Below, piece after piece: positions 28,368 to 37,924 of a DNA stretch of 64,000 nucleotides. Position numbers and translations under genes: made by a program. Position 1 is the stretch's first letter, and each line of letters begins with the position of its first letter. Origin of the DNA: Isoalcanivorax pacificus W11-5 (GTDB lineage: Bacteria; Pseudomonadota; Gammaproteobacteria; Pseudomonadales; Alcanivoracaceae); the NCBI RefSeq assembly GCF_000299335.2, contig NZ_CP004387.1, positions 4,104,428-4,168,427 on the forward strand, in the 5' to 3' direction. The notes under the pieces are model-generated. The model was not told the DNA's origin and did no database searches. It saw only the letters and a program-made list of their open reading frames with translations.

Positions 28368-28759
28368 CCCTGCGGCACGAATTCGCCGTTGATGAACCGC
28401 CCGCGTACACGGCGTCCATCGCGGCTGATCTGTTCCAGCACACCCGGCTCCCCCGGTACGGCCTGGTAGGCCAGCGGCGCGCGGGTCACGGCGGCCGACA
28501 ATTCGCCCCGTTCGCGCAGGGTATCCACCGACGCGAACACATCCTCCGGCTCGGCACTCACCGAGCGCGTGTCCTCGATGGTCAGCCGGCCCAGGCCCAG
28601 TTGAATGCGGATCAGGTCTTCCGGCGACACCAGACGCGCCATGCGGCGGCCGAGGTCGGCCCAGAATTCGATCTGTTTCGGCAGGCTGCGGCGGTTCAGG
28701 CGGGCTTCCGCCTCCGCATCGCGGATCAGGGCATCATCAAGTCGCATCGGGCTGGCCAT
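28364..28759 (-). CDS. ParD-like antitoxin of the zeta-like pair
   Basis: From ATG 28759, with GAGAGG seven bases upstream, the product has 131 residues. The N-terminal SPMRLDDALIRDAEAEARLN and RRSLPKQIEFWADLGR resemble ParD-like ribbon-helix-helix antitoxins. The C-terminal half (RDGRRVRGRFINGEFVPQG) probably contacts the toxin. The four-base overlap with the kinase gene suggests coupling and likely autorepression of the operon. Confidence 0.7.
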   Translation of the reverse strand: MASPMRLDDALIRDAEAEARLNRRSLPKQIEFWADLGRRMARLVSPEDLIRIQLGLGRLTIEDTRSVSAEPEDVFASVDTLRERGELSAAVTRAPLAYQAVPGEPGVLEQISRDGRRVRGRFINGEFVPQG

Positions 28760-28920
28760 GGCCGTTACCTCTCTTGCGTAGTGGAATGCAGGAAAATGTA
28801 GCATTTTGCTGCAACGCAAGCCAGTGTGAGGCTCTGCTACACTGCCCGGCCATTACACACAGCCCATCCACCCGGGGCGCACCCGTTACTCACAAACTTA
28901 TCCACAGGCTGGAAGTCGTT

Positions 28921-29589
28921 ATGTCCCTGCTCTCCTGCGTCGAAATCGAACCTGTCTCTGCCACCACCGCCGCGACTGCCAGCGTCATCTGGCTGCATGG
29001 GCTGGGTGCCGACGGCCATGATTTCGAGCCGATCGTGCCCGCCCTGGCCCTGCCCGATTCGCTGCCGGTGCGTTTCCTGTTTCCCCATGCCCCCCGCATC
29101 CCGGTCACCATCAATGGCGGGCTGGTGATGCCTGCCTGGTACGACATCCTGGAGATGAACATTGATCGCCGTATCGACGACGCCGGGCTGCGCGCCTCGG
29201 CGGATCAGGTCACTGCGCTGATCGAGCGCGAACGTGAACGGGGCATCCCGGCGGAGCGGATTGTGCTGGCCGGTTTCTCACAGGGCGGGGCGGTGGCCTA
29301 TGAGGTGGCGCTGCGTTATCCACAGCGTCTGGCGGGGCTGCTGGCCATGTCCACCTACTTCGCCACCGCAGACAGTGTTCACCGGCACCCTGCCAACGCG
29401 GCACTGCCGATCGACATCCACCACGGCACCCGCGACCCGGTGGTGCCGGAAGTTCTCGGCGCACGCGCCGCCGAGCGCCTCGGGGACCTGGGCTATCCGG
29501 TGACACTGCGCCGTTACGAGATGGAGCATGAGGTGTGCCTGGAGCAGGTACGCGATATCAGCCAGTGGCTACAACAGCGGCTGGCCTGA
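28921..29589 (+). CDS. Carboxylesterase / lysophospholipase-type alpha/beta hydrolase
   Basis: A 222-residue enzyme of the phospholipase/carboxylesterase family. The nucleophile is in GFSQGGAV, the catalytic Asp in GTRDPVVPEV and the His in EMEHEVC; the oxyanion segment is VIWLHGLGADGHDF. It is cytosolic, with no signal peptide. It hydrolyses short-chain esters or lysophospholipids. It is divergent from the toxin pair. Confidence 0.92.
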   Translation: MSLLSCVEIEPVSATTAATASVIWLHGLGADGHDFEPIVPALALPDSLPVRFLFPHAPRIPVTINGGLVMPAWYDILEMNIDRRIDDAGLRASADQVTALIERERERGIPAERIVLAGFSQGGAVAYEVALRYPQRLAGLLAMSTYFATADSVHRHPANAALPIDIHHGTRDPVVPEVLGARAAERLGDLGYPVTLRRYEMEHEVCLEQVRDISQWLQQRLA

Positions 29590-29608
29590 GCCAGCCGCTG
29601 TCGGGGGA

Positions 29609-30955
29609 TCAAACCACACCCTGCGCCAGCATCGCCTCTGCGACCTTGATGAAGCCGGCCACATTGGCGCCCCGCACATAGTCGATATGGTCGCCCTCGC
29701 GGCCATATTTCACGCAACTGCCGTGGATGGCATGCATGATCGCATGCAGTTTTTCGTCCACCTCGCCCTCGTTCCAGTTCAGGCGCAGCGCATTCTGGCT
29801 CATCTCCAGACCGGACACGGACACCCCGCCGGCATTGGCTGCCTTGCTCGGCGCGTACAGCACCCGGGCATCGCGCAGGTAGCTGACCGCCTCGGCGGTA
29901 CACCCCATGTTCGAGCCTTCGGCAACGCAATGGCAGCCCTGCCTGAGCAACTGCTCGGCATCTGCCTTGTCCAGCTCATTCTGGGTCGCGCAGGGAAGCG
30001 CCACATCACATTCCACCCCCCAGGGGCGGGCCCCGGGCAGGTAACGCATCGAGAACTGCTCTGCCCATTCGCTGATACGGCCGCGCTTTTCGTTTTTCAG
30101 TACCATCAGCGCCTGCCACTGTGCCTGGGTGAAGCCGGCCGGGTTGTGCACCGTGCCGCCGGAATCGGACATCGTCACCACCCGCGCGCCCTGTGATACC
30201 AGCAACCCGGCCGCGTGCTGCGCCACATTGCCCGAGCCGGAGATGGCCACGCGCAGCCCTTCCAGGCCGGAGCCACGCACCCGGAGCATCTCCTCGACAA
30301 AATAGACCAGCCCGTAACCGGTCGCTTCCGGCCGCAGCAGGCTGCCGCCCCAGGCAAACCCCTTGCCGGTCAGCACGCCGGTGAATTCATTGCGCAGGCG
30401 CTTGTACTGTCCGAACAGGTAACCCACCTCGCGCGCGCCCACACCGATGTCGCCGGCGGGAACATCCAGGTCCGGTCCGATATGCCGGTACAGCTCGTTC
30501 ATGAACGACTGGCAGAACCGCATGACTTCACCGTTGCTGCGCCCTTTCGGATCAAAGTCCGCACCGCCCTTGCCACCGCCCATCGGCAACGTGGTCAGTG
30601 CGTTCTTGAAGGTCTGCTCAAAGGCGAGGAATTTGAGGATGCCCAGGTCCACCGAGGGGTGGAATCGCAACCCGCCCTTGTACGGGCCAATGGCGCTGTT
30701 CATCTGCACCCGGTAGCCACGGTTGACCTGCACCCGGCCCTGGTCATCCACCCAGGGCACCCGGAACAGGATCACGCGTTCCGGCTCGAGCAGGCGCTCA
30801 AGGATGCCGGCCTCGAACAGTTCCTGCCGGTGCCGGATATCCGGCCAGAGCGTCCGCAGTACGGCGCCGGTTGCCTGATGGAATTCCGGTTGGTCCGGGT
30901 CCCGGCGCCGCGCCTGCTCGAGCAGCGCATCGAGTGTCTCCGTGCTTGCAACCAT
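29609..30955 (-). CDS. gdhA: NADP-specific glutamate dehydrogenase
   Basis: A 448-residue enzyme converting 2-oxoglutarate and ammonia to glutamate; the length matches E. coli GdhA. Start ATG 30955 has GGAG seven bases upstream. It shows YKGGLRFHPSVDLGILKFLAFEQ with the catalytic-lysine signature LPMGGGKGGADFDPKG, and the nucleotide-binding motif VAISGSGNVAQHAA with the NADP-type AEGSNMGCT segment. Single-gene unit. Confidence 0.97.
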   Translation of the reverse strand: MVASTETLDALLEQARRRDPDQPEFHQATGAVLRTLWPDIRHRQELFEAGILERLLEPERVILFRVPWVDDQGRVQVNRGYRVQMNSAIGPYKGGLRFHPSVDLGILKFLAFEQTFKNALTTLPMGGGKGGADFDPKGRSNGEVMRFCQSFMNELYRHIGPDLDVPAGDIGVGAREVGYLFGQYKRLRNEFTGVLTGKGFAWGGSLLRPEATGYGLVYFVEEMLRVRGSGLEGLRVAISGSGNVAQHAAGLLVSQGARVVTMSDSGGTVHNPAGFTQAQWQALMVLKNEKRGRISEWAEQFSMRYLPGARPWGVECDVALPCATQNELDKADAEQLLRQGCHCVAEGSNMGCTAEAVSYLRDARVLYAPSKAANAGGVSVSGLEMSQNALRLNWNEGEVDEKLHAIMHAIHGSCVKYGREGDHIDYVRGANVAGFIKVAEAMLAQGVV

Positions 30956-31017
30956 TATGTTCTCCAGGTGGTGAATCAGGGGGTAACAAAGGGGTAACGC
31001 GAACGGGCCGTACTGTG

Positions 31018-31719
31018 TCAGAAGGTCAGCTCGATCGCGGGCAGTCGATTGAGGAGCTGACGCCTGGCGCGCCAGTCCGGGAGGCGTTGATCCATCAAGG
31101 CATGGAATTGCGGGCCGTGGTTCATCTGCTCCAGATGGCAGAGCTCGTGCACCACTACGTATTCCAGGCATGGCATTGGCAGCCTGATCAGCGCCAGATT
31201 GAGATTGATATAGCCGCGCCGGGACAGGGAGCCCCAACGGCTTTTCATCTGCTTGATACGCAACACAGGGCGGGCATGCCCCCGGGCGGCGAAGAAAGGG
31301 AAATGGCGATCGATTTCTGCTTCGTAATGCTGCCGCGCCTGCGTGCGATACCAGCGATCAAGCTGTGCGGCGGCCCGCTCCGGTGAGGTCGCGGTAATGA
31401 ACAGTTCATCCTGCCGCAACACCGCCTCGGACGGCCCCCGTGCCAGGCGCAGTGTGACCGGGCGGCCCAGGAACGGATGCCGGGCTCCGTCCACCAGTGC
31501 CAGCCGCAGCGGGGGTGGCCGTTCAGCCAGCTGCGTGAGGGTACGTTGCAGCCAGTCGCGCCGGCTGTCGACAAACTCGGCGATGTCCTGGTCCGGGGTC
31601 CGCAGGGGCGCGCGTACTTCGATGCGGTGATCCGGGAACACGCGCAACTCCAGCGACCGACGCCTGGAGCGTGTCACGGTATAGGAAACAGGTGCGCTGG
31701 AACCGGAGGGCGGCGACAT
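31018..31719 (-). CDS. YgjP-type (DUF45) metallopeptidase-like protein
   Basis: From ATG 31719 the product has 233 residues. The C-terminal half carries the zinc motif HELCHLEQMNHG preceded by KSRWGSLSRRGYINLNLALI, the hallmark of the YgjP/WLM-like family. It is presumed to be a soluble Zn-dependent protease acting on protein-DNA crosslinks or nucleotides, by analogy only. It ends 60 bases before gdhA. Confidence 0.9.
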   Translation of the reverse strand: MSPPSGSSAPVSYTVTRSRRRSLELRVFPDHRIEVRAPLRTPDQDIAEFVDSRRDWLQRTLTQLAERPPPLRLALVDGARHPFLGRPVTLRLARGPSEAVLRQDELFITATSPERAAAQLDRWYRTQARQHYEAEIDRHFPFFAARGHARPVLRIKQMKSRWGSLSRRGYINLNLALIRLPMPCLEYVVVHELCHLEQMNHGPQFHALMDQRLPDWRARRQLLNRLPAIELTF

Positions 31720-31750
31720 GGCCGCAGTATAGCAATGACACCGGCAGGTG

Positions 31751-32665
31751 CTATACCGGTGCCGGGCGCCCGCGCAACCGGTCGAGATAACTGCGCACCC
31801 GGCCGGCGGCCCGGCTGTCGACGCGGATATCGTCGGCGGCCTCCACTTTGTGCCGTTGCAGCAGAGACGGGCGGGCGCGCAGCAGCGCATGGTGCTTGAG
31901 CGCGCTGTCGATACTGCGCAGCAACATGTTGCGGCTGACCGGCCGTGGCAGCACCCGGTAGACCTGGGCCTGGTTAATCAGTCGGATGAGGTGGCTGGTG
32001 TCGCGGAACGCGGTGACAACAATGGTGACCAGCTCGGGTTGCCTGGCTTTCAGCAGGCGCAGGGCATCGGAAATATCACCTTCCGGCAGTTGCAGGTCGG
32101 TCACCAGCAGGGCCGGCGGGTGGGTGGCCATGTGCGCCAGTGCTTCATCCAGTGTCCCGGCGGTGTAGACCGGACGCCCCGGTTCACTGGCCTGGATCAG
32201 TTCGAACAGGTCGGCGGTGCGATCCAGTACCAGGATGCCGCCGGCTTCCTTCTCCTGCTGCTCAAGGACCGGCTCCTCCGGCTGTTCACTCTGGCGGGCA
32301 ATCTCCACCGCTTCAGCGATGGTGTCGCGCAGCGTGTCGAGCTGCCAGGGTTTCTGCACATAGCGGAAGATTTCACCGTCGTTGATGGAGCCGACAATGC
32401 TGGTCAGTTCGGCATAGCCGGTCAGCAGAATACGCATCGCCGACGGTTGCATGTCGCGCGCCTGGCGCAGCACCTCGACGCCGGTCATCTGTGGCATGCG
32501 CTGATCGCTGACCACCACCTGCACGGTATTGTCACGCAGCAGGTCGATTGCCTCGCGGCCGCTGTTGGCGGTGAGCACCCGATAGCGGGCACCGAAGGCC
32601 AGCGCCAGGGTGCGCAGGATGCGCGCCTCGTCATCCACAAACAGTACCGTTGCTTTCTGCTGCAT
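31751..32665 (-). CDS. Dual-receiver response regulator
   Basis: A 304-residue protein with two receiver domains and no DNA-binding output. REC1 is complete: acidic pair DDE (residues 11-13), phospho-acceptor Asp54 (VVVSDQRMPQ), Thr82 and Lys105 (YVQKPW). REC2 (about 143-255) keeps Asp190 (LLVTDLQLPEG) but has a reduced acidic pocket (VLDRT) and Arg241 in place of the conserved Lys (VLPRPVS). The last 40 residues are basic. It starts 12 bases after the CBS-kinase gene, which is its presumed partner. Confidence 0.9.
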   Translation of the reverse strand: MQQKATVLFVDDEARILRTLALAFGARYRVLTANSGREAIDLLRDNTVQVVVSDQRMPQMTGVEVLRQARDMQPSAMRILLTGYAELTSIVGSINDGEIFRYVQKPWQLDTLRDTIAEAVEIARQSEQPEEPVLEQQEKEAGGILVLDRTADLFELIQASEPGRPVYTAGTLDEALAHMATHPPALLVTDLQLPEGDISDALRLLKARQPELVTIVVTAFRDTSHLIRLINQAQVYRVLPRPVSRNMLLRSIDSALKHHALLRARPSLLQRHKVEAADDIRVDSRAAGRVRSYLDRLRGRPAPV

Positions 32666-32677
32666 GGTCTTCCTCCG

Positions 32678-34012
32678 TCAGCCGGCTTCCGGCATGTCTT
32701 CCAGCGCCACACTGTCCTCGACAGCATCGGGCTGTCGTAACGGCAGGCGCAGGATAAATTCCGTGCCTTCGCCGGGTGTCGAGTTCACCTCAATGGCGCC
32801 ACCGTGCTGTTCGATGATCTGGTAGGAAATGGACAGTCCCAGGCCCGTGCCCTGACCGACCGGTTTGGTGGTGTAGAAGGGATCGAAAATGCGTGCGCGC
32901 ACCGATTCCGGCATGCCACAACCGTTGTCGCGAATGCTGATCTCCACCTGCTCACCCAGCACGCGGGTGGCAACGGCGATCTCACCGAATTCATCGATGG
33001 CCTGGGCGGCGTTGGTCAGAATGTTCAGCAGCACCTGGTTGATCTGCGAGGCTGCGCATTCGACGTCCGGCAGATCGCCATAGTGGCGCACCACCTCGGC
33101 TTTCTGCTTGATCAGGTTGCGGCCAATGGTCAATGCACTTTCCAGGCATTCGTTCAGGTTCACCCGGTCCACCCGGGCGCGATCCAGGCGGCTGAAATTA
33201 CGCAGGTTCACCACCAGTTCGCTGATTTCGCCAAGGCCATGCAGGGTGTCATCGAACAGGTTGCCCAGCTCGTCCAGGATACCGGTCTCGGCGACCGCCT
33301 CCAGTTCAGTGGTGGCCACCGCCAGGTGTTCCCCGATTTCTTCATCGGTGGCGCGCTCATCCAGCAAGGTGCGCACCAGATTGCCGCCGGCGATCAGTGC
33401 AGTGGCGGTGCGCTGGGAAAAGTCCCGCGCCAGTTCAACGTTGCTGCGCACGTAGCCCAGCGGCGTGTTGATCTCGTGCGCCACGCCGGCCACCATCTGG
33501 CCGAGCGAGGCCATTTTTTCCGACTGCACCAGGTGTGCCTGCGAGGCTTTCAGGTGCTGGTTGGCACGCACCAGGGCCTGCCCGCGCGCGGCGACACGCT
33601 GCTCCATTTTTTCCAGCAGCGAGGTCACCATGCCCATGCCGAGGTAACGGCCCTCTTCCACCACGACGAAATCCTCGGTGATGGGCAGCCGCATATGTTC
33701 GCGCACATAACTGCTCGCGGTTTCGATTTCGGCCTGGGCATTTACCAGCAGCGGCGCGCTGTTCATGAACCGTTCTATCGGCCGCGCGCCAAACACTTCA
33801 CGGCCATACTGGCGCAGGAAGATGCGCATGATGTCGTAGCGGGACACAATCCCCAGCGGCACACCGTCACGCACCACCGGCAGACACAGCAGGTTGGCGC
33901 AGGCCTCGGCCAGAAACAGATCCGCCACGTCGGTGACGCGCATCTGCGGCGGGATCGGGTGGACCTGCATGACCAGGTCACGGACACGGAATGTAGAGCG
34001 GTTACCAGCCAT
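32678..34012 (-). CDS. Cytosolic histidine kinase with tandem CBS domains
   Basis: From ATG 34012 the product has 444 residues. Residues 10-130 form a CBS pair (VRDLVMQVHPIPPQMRVTDV, LCLPVVRDGVPLGIVSRYDI, then FVVVEEGRYLGMGMV). A coiled coil follows, then HisKA with His179 in GVAHEINTPLG and HATPase motifs NILTNAAQAI, DNGCGM and GQGTGLGLSI. There is no membrane segment. CBS pairs usually bind adenine nucleotides, so it may sense energy charge or a nucleotide messenger; that is inference. It forms a unit with the dual-receiver protein downstream. Confidence 0.9.
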   Translation of the reverse strand: MAGNRSTFRVRDLVMQVHPIPPQMRVTDVADLFLAEACANLLCLPVVRDGVPLGIVSRYDIMRIFLRQYGREVFGARPIERFMNSAPLLVNAQAEIETASSYVREHMRLPITEDFVVVEEGRYLGMGMVTSLLEKMEQRVAARGQALVRANQHLKASQAHLVQSEKMASLGQMVAGVAHEINTPLGYVRSNVELARDFSQRTATALIAGGNLVRTLLDERATDEEIGEHLAVATTELEAVAETGILDELGNLFDDTLHGLGEISELVVNLRNFSRLDRARVDRVNLNECLESALTIGRNLIKQKAEVVRHYGDLPDVECAASQINQVLLNILTNAAQAIDEFGEIAVATRVLGEQVEISIRDNGCGMPESVRARIFDPFYTTKPVGQGTGLGLSISYQIIEQHGGAIEVNSTPGEGTEFILRLPLRQPDAVEDSVALEDMPEAG

Positions 34013-34242
34013 GCAACGGCCTGTCATCGGCTTCGGCCGGCCACGGGCGTTCCGGGCGCGCGGCGGCGGTCGCGTTATTATCCACATCGCGCCGCCGCTC
34101 CCCCTGAGCGGACACATCAGCGCGGTGGTCTGGCAATGCGGGGCAACTTGCAGCCCGGCCTGATCCATCTGTATGCGTCAGGCAAAGGGATGATGAGTCA
34201 CTGATATGACAGACAGGTGAAACGCGGAGAGTGTGTGACCTG

Positions 34243-34271
34243 GCGCGCGGGTGCCGGGGGCACCCGCGCGC
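34243..34271. repeat. GC-rich hairpin downstream of alkK
   Basis: A near-perfect 13-bp stem GCGCGCGGGTGCC / GGCACCCGCGCGC lies 40-65 bases past the alkK stop. There is no T run, so it is at best a Rho-assisted terminator or mRNA 3' stabiliser. The remainder of 34013-34309 shows nothing I can name. Confidence 0.6.
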
Positions 34272-34309
34272 AGTCTGCAGCAAGAAATGAAACGGGCAGG
34301 AAAGACGTA

Positions 34310-35950
34310 TCAGCCGCCGTGTTCGGCGCGCATCACTTTCTTGTCGAGTTTGCCAACGCTGGTGCGCGGCAGGCTGTCGACGAAAGTGATGTGCTCCGGC
34401 ACGCCGTAGCGGGAGATGATGCCTTTTTCTGCATAGCCGGCCACCAGCTCACGAATGGCGTCCTCGGTCACGTCGGCGTCCGGTTTTTTCACCACCAGGG
34501 CCAGCGGGCGCTCGCCCCATTTGGCATCGGGAATACCGATCACGGCGCACTCGGCCACACCCGGGTGCTGCAGCACCAGGCCCTCCAGATCCAGCGAGGA
34601 AATCCACTCGCCACCGGTCTTGATCACATCCTTGATGCGGTCGGTGATTTTCAGATAACCGTCTTCGGTAATGACACCGATATCGCCGGTATGCAGCCAG
34701 CCACCGCGCCACAGGTTTTCGGAATTCTCCGCGTCATTCAGGTAGCCCTGTGTCAGCCACGGCGCACGCACCACCACTTCGCCCTGGCTTTTGCCATCGT
34801 GCGGGACATCGTTCATGTTGTCATCGACGATGCGCAGCGTCACCATCGGCACCGGCCGGCCGGTCAGGCTGCGCACGTCTGCCTGGCGATCATTGTCCCA
34901 GCTCTCCATGTCCGGCTGCAGGTGCGACAGCGTCAGCACCGGGCAGGTTTCGCTCATGCCGTAGCCGGTGAAGACATCAATACCCAGGTCCAGCGCGGCT
35001 TTCGCCATCGGTTTCGGCAGCGCGGAACCACCGATGATGACTTTCCATTTCGACAGGTCGACTTTCTTCACCGCGTCGCTGGCCAGCAGCATCTGCATGA
35101 TGGTCGGCACGCAGTGGGAGAAGGTGACTTTTTCCGTGACCAGCAGTTTCAGCAGCACTTCCGGCAGGTAACGGCCCGGATACACCTGCTTGACGCCCAG
35201 CAGCGTGGCCAGATACGGCACGCCCCAGGCATGCACGTGAAACATCGGCGTGATCGGCATGTACACGTCGGTCTGGTTGAAGCGGCCGTGGCCGTCGCCG
35301 GAGGTGGCCGAACGCAGCGCAAAGGTGTGCAGCACCAGCTGGCGATGGCTGAAATATACGCCTTTCGGCAAACCGGTGGTGCCGGTGGTATAGAAGGTGG
35401 TGGCGCGGGTGTTTTCATCCAGCAGCGGGAAATCGTATTCCGGTGCCGCCTCGGCAAGCAGCTGCTCGTATTCGCCGACGGTCTGGATGCTGCTGCTTTC
35501 CGGGCCTTCGCCATCGTCCAGCAGGATGAATGTCTTGACCGTCTCAATGCGATCCTTGATCGCATCCAGCAGCGGCAGAAACTCGCGGTTCACCAGGATC
35601 ACGTCATCTTTGGCGTGGTTGATGGTGTAGAGCACCTGTTCCGGCGAGAGCCGGATGTTGATGGTGTGCAGCACGGCGCCCATCATCGGGATGGCGAAAA
35701 AGCACTCCAGATAGCGGTGGCTGTCCCAGTCCATCACCGCCACGGTGTCGCCTTCCTTCACGCCGGCGCGATTGAGCGCTGATGCCAGCCGGTTGATGCG
35801 CTCGGCCATTTCGCGGTAGCTCATGCGCTTCTTGTCGGCGTAGATGATTTCCTGTTCTCCCGCGGTGCGTACACCCGCTTGCAGGATGCTGCCGATCACC
35901 AGTGGCTGGTCGACGGCGGAAGGGGTTCGCTCAATGACGCGTGCTGTCAT
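34310..35950 (-). CDS. alkK: Medium/long-chain acyl-CoA synthetase (AlkK-like)
   Basis: A 546-residue adenylate-forming enzyme that activates fatty acids to acyl-CoA. The AMP-binding signature [22 protein letters not shown], the [19 protein letters not shown] block and the C-terminal catalytic Lys in [12 protein letters not shown] are all present. Length and sequence style match AlkK, the acyl-CoA synthetase of alkane-degrading pseudomonads. It fits an alkane-derived fatty acid lifestyle and the acyl-CoA supply needed by the WS/DGAT. Confidence 0.88.
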   Translation of the reverse strand: MTARVIERTPSAVDQPLVIGSILQAGVRTAGEQEIIYADKKRMSYREMAERINRLASALNRAGVKEGDTVAVMDWDSHRYLECFFAIPMMGAVLHTINIRLSPEQVLYTINHAKDDVILVNREFLPLLDAIKDRIETVKTFILLDDGEGPESSSIQTVGEYEQLLAEAAPEYDFPLLDENTRATTFYTTGTTGLPKGVYFSHRQLVLHTFALRSATSGDGHGRFNQTDVYMPITPMFHVHAWGVPYLATLLGVKQVYPGRYLPEVLLKLLVTEKVTFSHCVPTIMQMLLASDAVKKVDLSKWKVIIGGSALPKPMAKAALDLGIDVFTGYGMSETCPVLTLSHLQPDMESWDNDRQADVRSLTGRPVPMVTLRIVDDNMNDVPHDGKSQGEVVVRAPWLTQGYLNDAENSENLWRGGWLHTGDIGVITEDGYLKITDRIKDVIKTGGEWISSLDLEGLVLQHPGVAECAVIGIPDAKWGERPLALVVKKPDADVTEDAIRELVAGYAEKGIISRYGVPEHITFVDSLPRTSVGKLDKKVMRAEHGG

Positions 35951-36057
35951 GAAAAAATACTCCTGGGGTATGCCCTGTCGTTGTTATCGTCCGTAGTGTG
36001 CTACCGGGCCGGTGTGCCGGCCTCGTTGTGTACTGCCTGTGAATCAGGGATAGCCCC

Positions 36058-37443
36058 TCATTCTCCGGGGAATCCCCCGCGCGTCAATCGCGCCGGATCA
36101 AGGCAGGCCTCAAGCTGCTCCCGGGACAGGTCTGTTTTTTCCTGTGCCACATCAATGACCGCCCGCCCGCTGGCAAACGCCTCCTTGGCGATGGCAGCGG
36201 CTTTTTCGTACCCGATGACCGGATTCAGCGCGGTGACCAGGATCGGGTTACGGTTGACCGCCTCTGCCAGGCCCTGGTGATTGACGGTAAAACCGGCAAT
36301 GGCGCGATCCGCCAGCAGCGTGGTGACGTTCGCCAGCGTGCTGATCATGGTCAGCAGATTGGCCGCCATCAGCGGCAGCATGACGTTGAGCTGGAAATTA
36401 CCGCTCTGCGCGGCCAGGGTATTGGCCTGATCCAGCCCCATCACCTGCGCACTGACCATGCAGGCGGATTCGCAGATCACCGGGTTCACTTTGGCCGGCA
36501 TGATCGAGGATCCCGGCTGTACGGCGGGCAGGTAGATTTCTGCCAGGCCATGGATCGGACCGGAATTCATCCAGCGCAGATCGTTGCTGATCTTCATCAA
36601 CGCCACGGCGTAGCCACGCAAGGCGGCGGACAGCGCCAGTGGACGGTCAATGGCGCCCTGGCCCGCAAAGGCGGTATCCATCGGTGCGAAATTGTGGCCG
36701 GCTCGCTGGCTCAGATGACGGGCAAACAGCGCAGCGAACTGCGGATGTGCATTGACGCCGGTTCCTACTGCCGTGCCGCCCTGCGGAATGGCGAGCAGGC
36801 CATCGCGCGCCTGACGCAACTGATCACGCACAAACGCCAGTTGCGCGCGCCAGCCGGTAAGCTCCTGCCCGAGCGTGACCGGCATCGCGTCCATCAGATG
36901 GGTGCGCCCGGTCTTGACGATGTGTTCGCATTCCTTCGCCCGTTGTGCGAGCACCTGATCCAGGTGCTGCATGGCCGGCAACAGTGCACCGGTCACCTGC
37001 AGTACCGCACTGAGGTGCAGGGCCGTCGGCACGCTATCGTTGCTGCTCTGGCCCAGGTTCACATGATCATTGGGATGCACCGCGGGCGCTGCGGCCTGCC
37101 GCTGGCAGAGATGGCTGATGACCTCGTTGACGTTCATGTTGCTGCTGGTGCCGGAACCGGTCTGGAATACATCCACCGGAAACGCGTCCGGGTGTTCACC
37201 GGCGATGATCGCCTCGGCCGCGTGCTGGATCGCATCGCGCCGGGCTTCATCAAGCAGGCCGAGTTCGGCGTTGGCCTGCGCCGCGCACCATTTGACCTGC
37301 GCGAGGGCGGCAATGAAGGCTGCGGGCATCGGGCCGGACACAGGAAAATTGTCCACCGCGCGCTGCGTCTGCGCGCCCCAGAGTGCCCCGGCGGGGACCT
37401 CGACCTCGCCGAGACTGTCGTGCTCTTTACGAAATCCGGTCAT
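36058..37443 (-). CDS. fumC: Class II fumarate hydratase
   Basis: A 461-residue iron-independent fumarase of the TCA cycle. Signatures are VFQTGSGTSSNMNVNEVI, THLMDAMPVTLGQE and the family pattern GSSIMPAKVNPV. Length is standard. There is no linked operon partner. Confidence 0.97.
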   Translation of the reverse strand: MTGFRKEHDSLGEVEVPAGALWGAQTQRAVDNFPVSGPMPAAFIAALAQVKWCAAQANAELGLLDEARRDAIQHAAEAIIAGEHPDAFPVDVFQTGSGTSSNMNVNEVISHLCQRQAAAPAVHPNDHVNLGQSSNDSVPTALHLSAVLQVTGALLPAMQHLDQVLAQRAKECEHIVKTGRTHLMDAMPVTLGQELTGWRAQLAFVRDQLRQARDGLLAIPQGGTAVGTGVNAHPQFAALFARHLSQRAGHNFAPMDTAFAGQGAIDRPLALSAALRGYAVALMKISNDLRWMNSGPIHGLAEIYLPAVQPGSSIMPAKVNPVICESACMVSAQVMGLDQANTLAAQSGNFQLNVMLPLMAANLLTMISTLANVTTLLADRAIAGFTVNHQGLAEAVNRNPILVTALNPVIGYEKAAAIAKEAFASGRAVIDVAQEKTDLSREQLEACLDPARLTRGGFPGE

Positions 37444-37469
37444 GTGCTCCTCCTGGTGGCGGCCACCGG

Positions 37470-37649
37470 CTACAGGGCCTTCACTTTCTGCGCGTTGCAG
37501 CGTTCACATCGATAGACCGTGACCAGCCTGCCCTGTTTCACGTCAAACTGCTTTTCCTTGCATACCACCCATTTGTGGAAGCCATGCTGGCACATGCCCT
37601 GATGCCTGCGCTTCGCAGGCGGGCGCTTGAACGGCAAGATATCGGCCAT
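37470..37649 (-). CDS. Small zinc-ribbon protein
   Basis: A 59-residue protein from ATG 37649 (MADILPFKRPPAKRRHQG). Cysteines and a histidine in CQHGFHKWVVCKEK and a C-terminal CERCNAQK look like a zinc ribbon. I recall similar short proteins in pseudomonads, of unknown function. The frame extends to 37709 but the inner start fits better. A parS-like sequence at 37534-37549 lies inside it. Bases 37650-37924 show nothing I can name. Confidence 0.7.
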   Translation of the reverse strand: MADILPFKRPPAKRRHQGMCQHGFHKWVVCKEKQFDVKQGRLVTVYRCERCNAQKVKAL

Positions 37650-37924
37650 GGGGTCGGCTCCATTGTTAAGCCGGCTGCTGAGTGCAGCCTGGGCACCTTT
37701 GGAAGGCACCGTCCTGATACCAATGTGGCAGCATTGGGCCTTATCGTCATCAATGAGACACTACCTGTTGTCATTCAGGCAATGTCCACAGGGGGGCGGG
37801 GCTGGTACGGGTACCGTGCTAGCATGTTACAGCAGGCCAGGCGCATGCCTCGCCGCTGCCGCATGTCGCTGTGGGCCGCTCCGCCCGTCGCCCATTGTCC
37901 CGTATTCGTGGAAGCGAGGCCCAG

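Noticed and set aside
35228..35243. Second parS-like match (CACGTGAAACA half site) in alkK
   Set aside because: Only one half of the palindrome matches, about 12 of 16; expected by chance in coding DNA.
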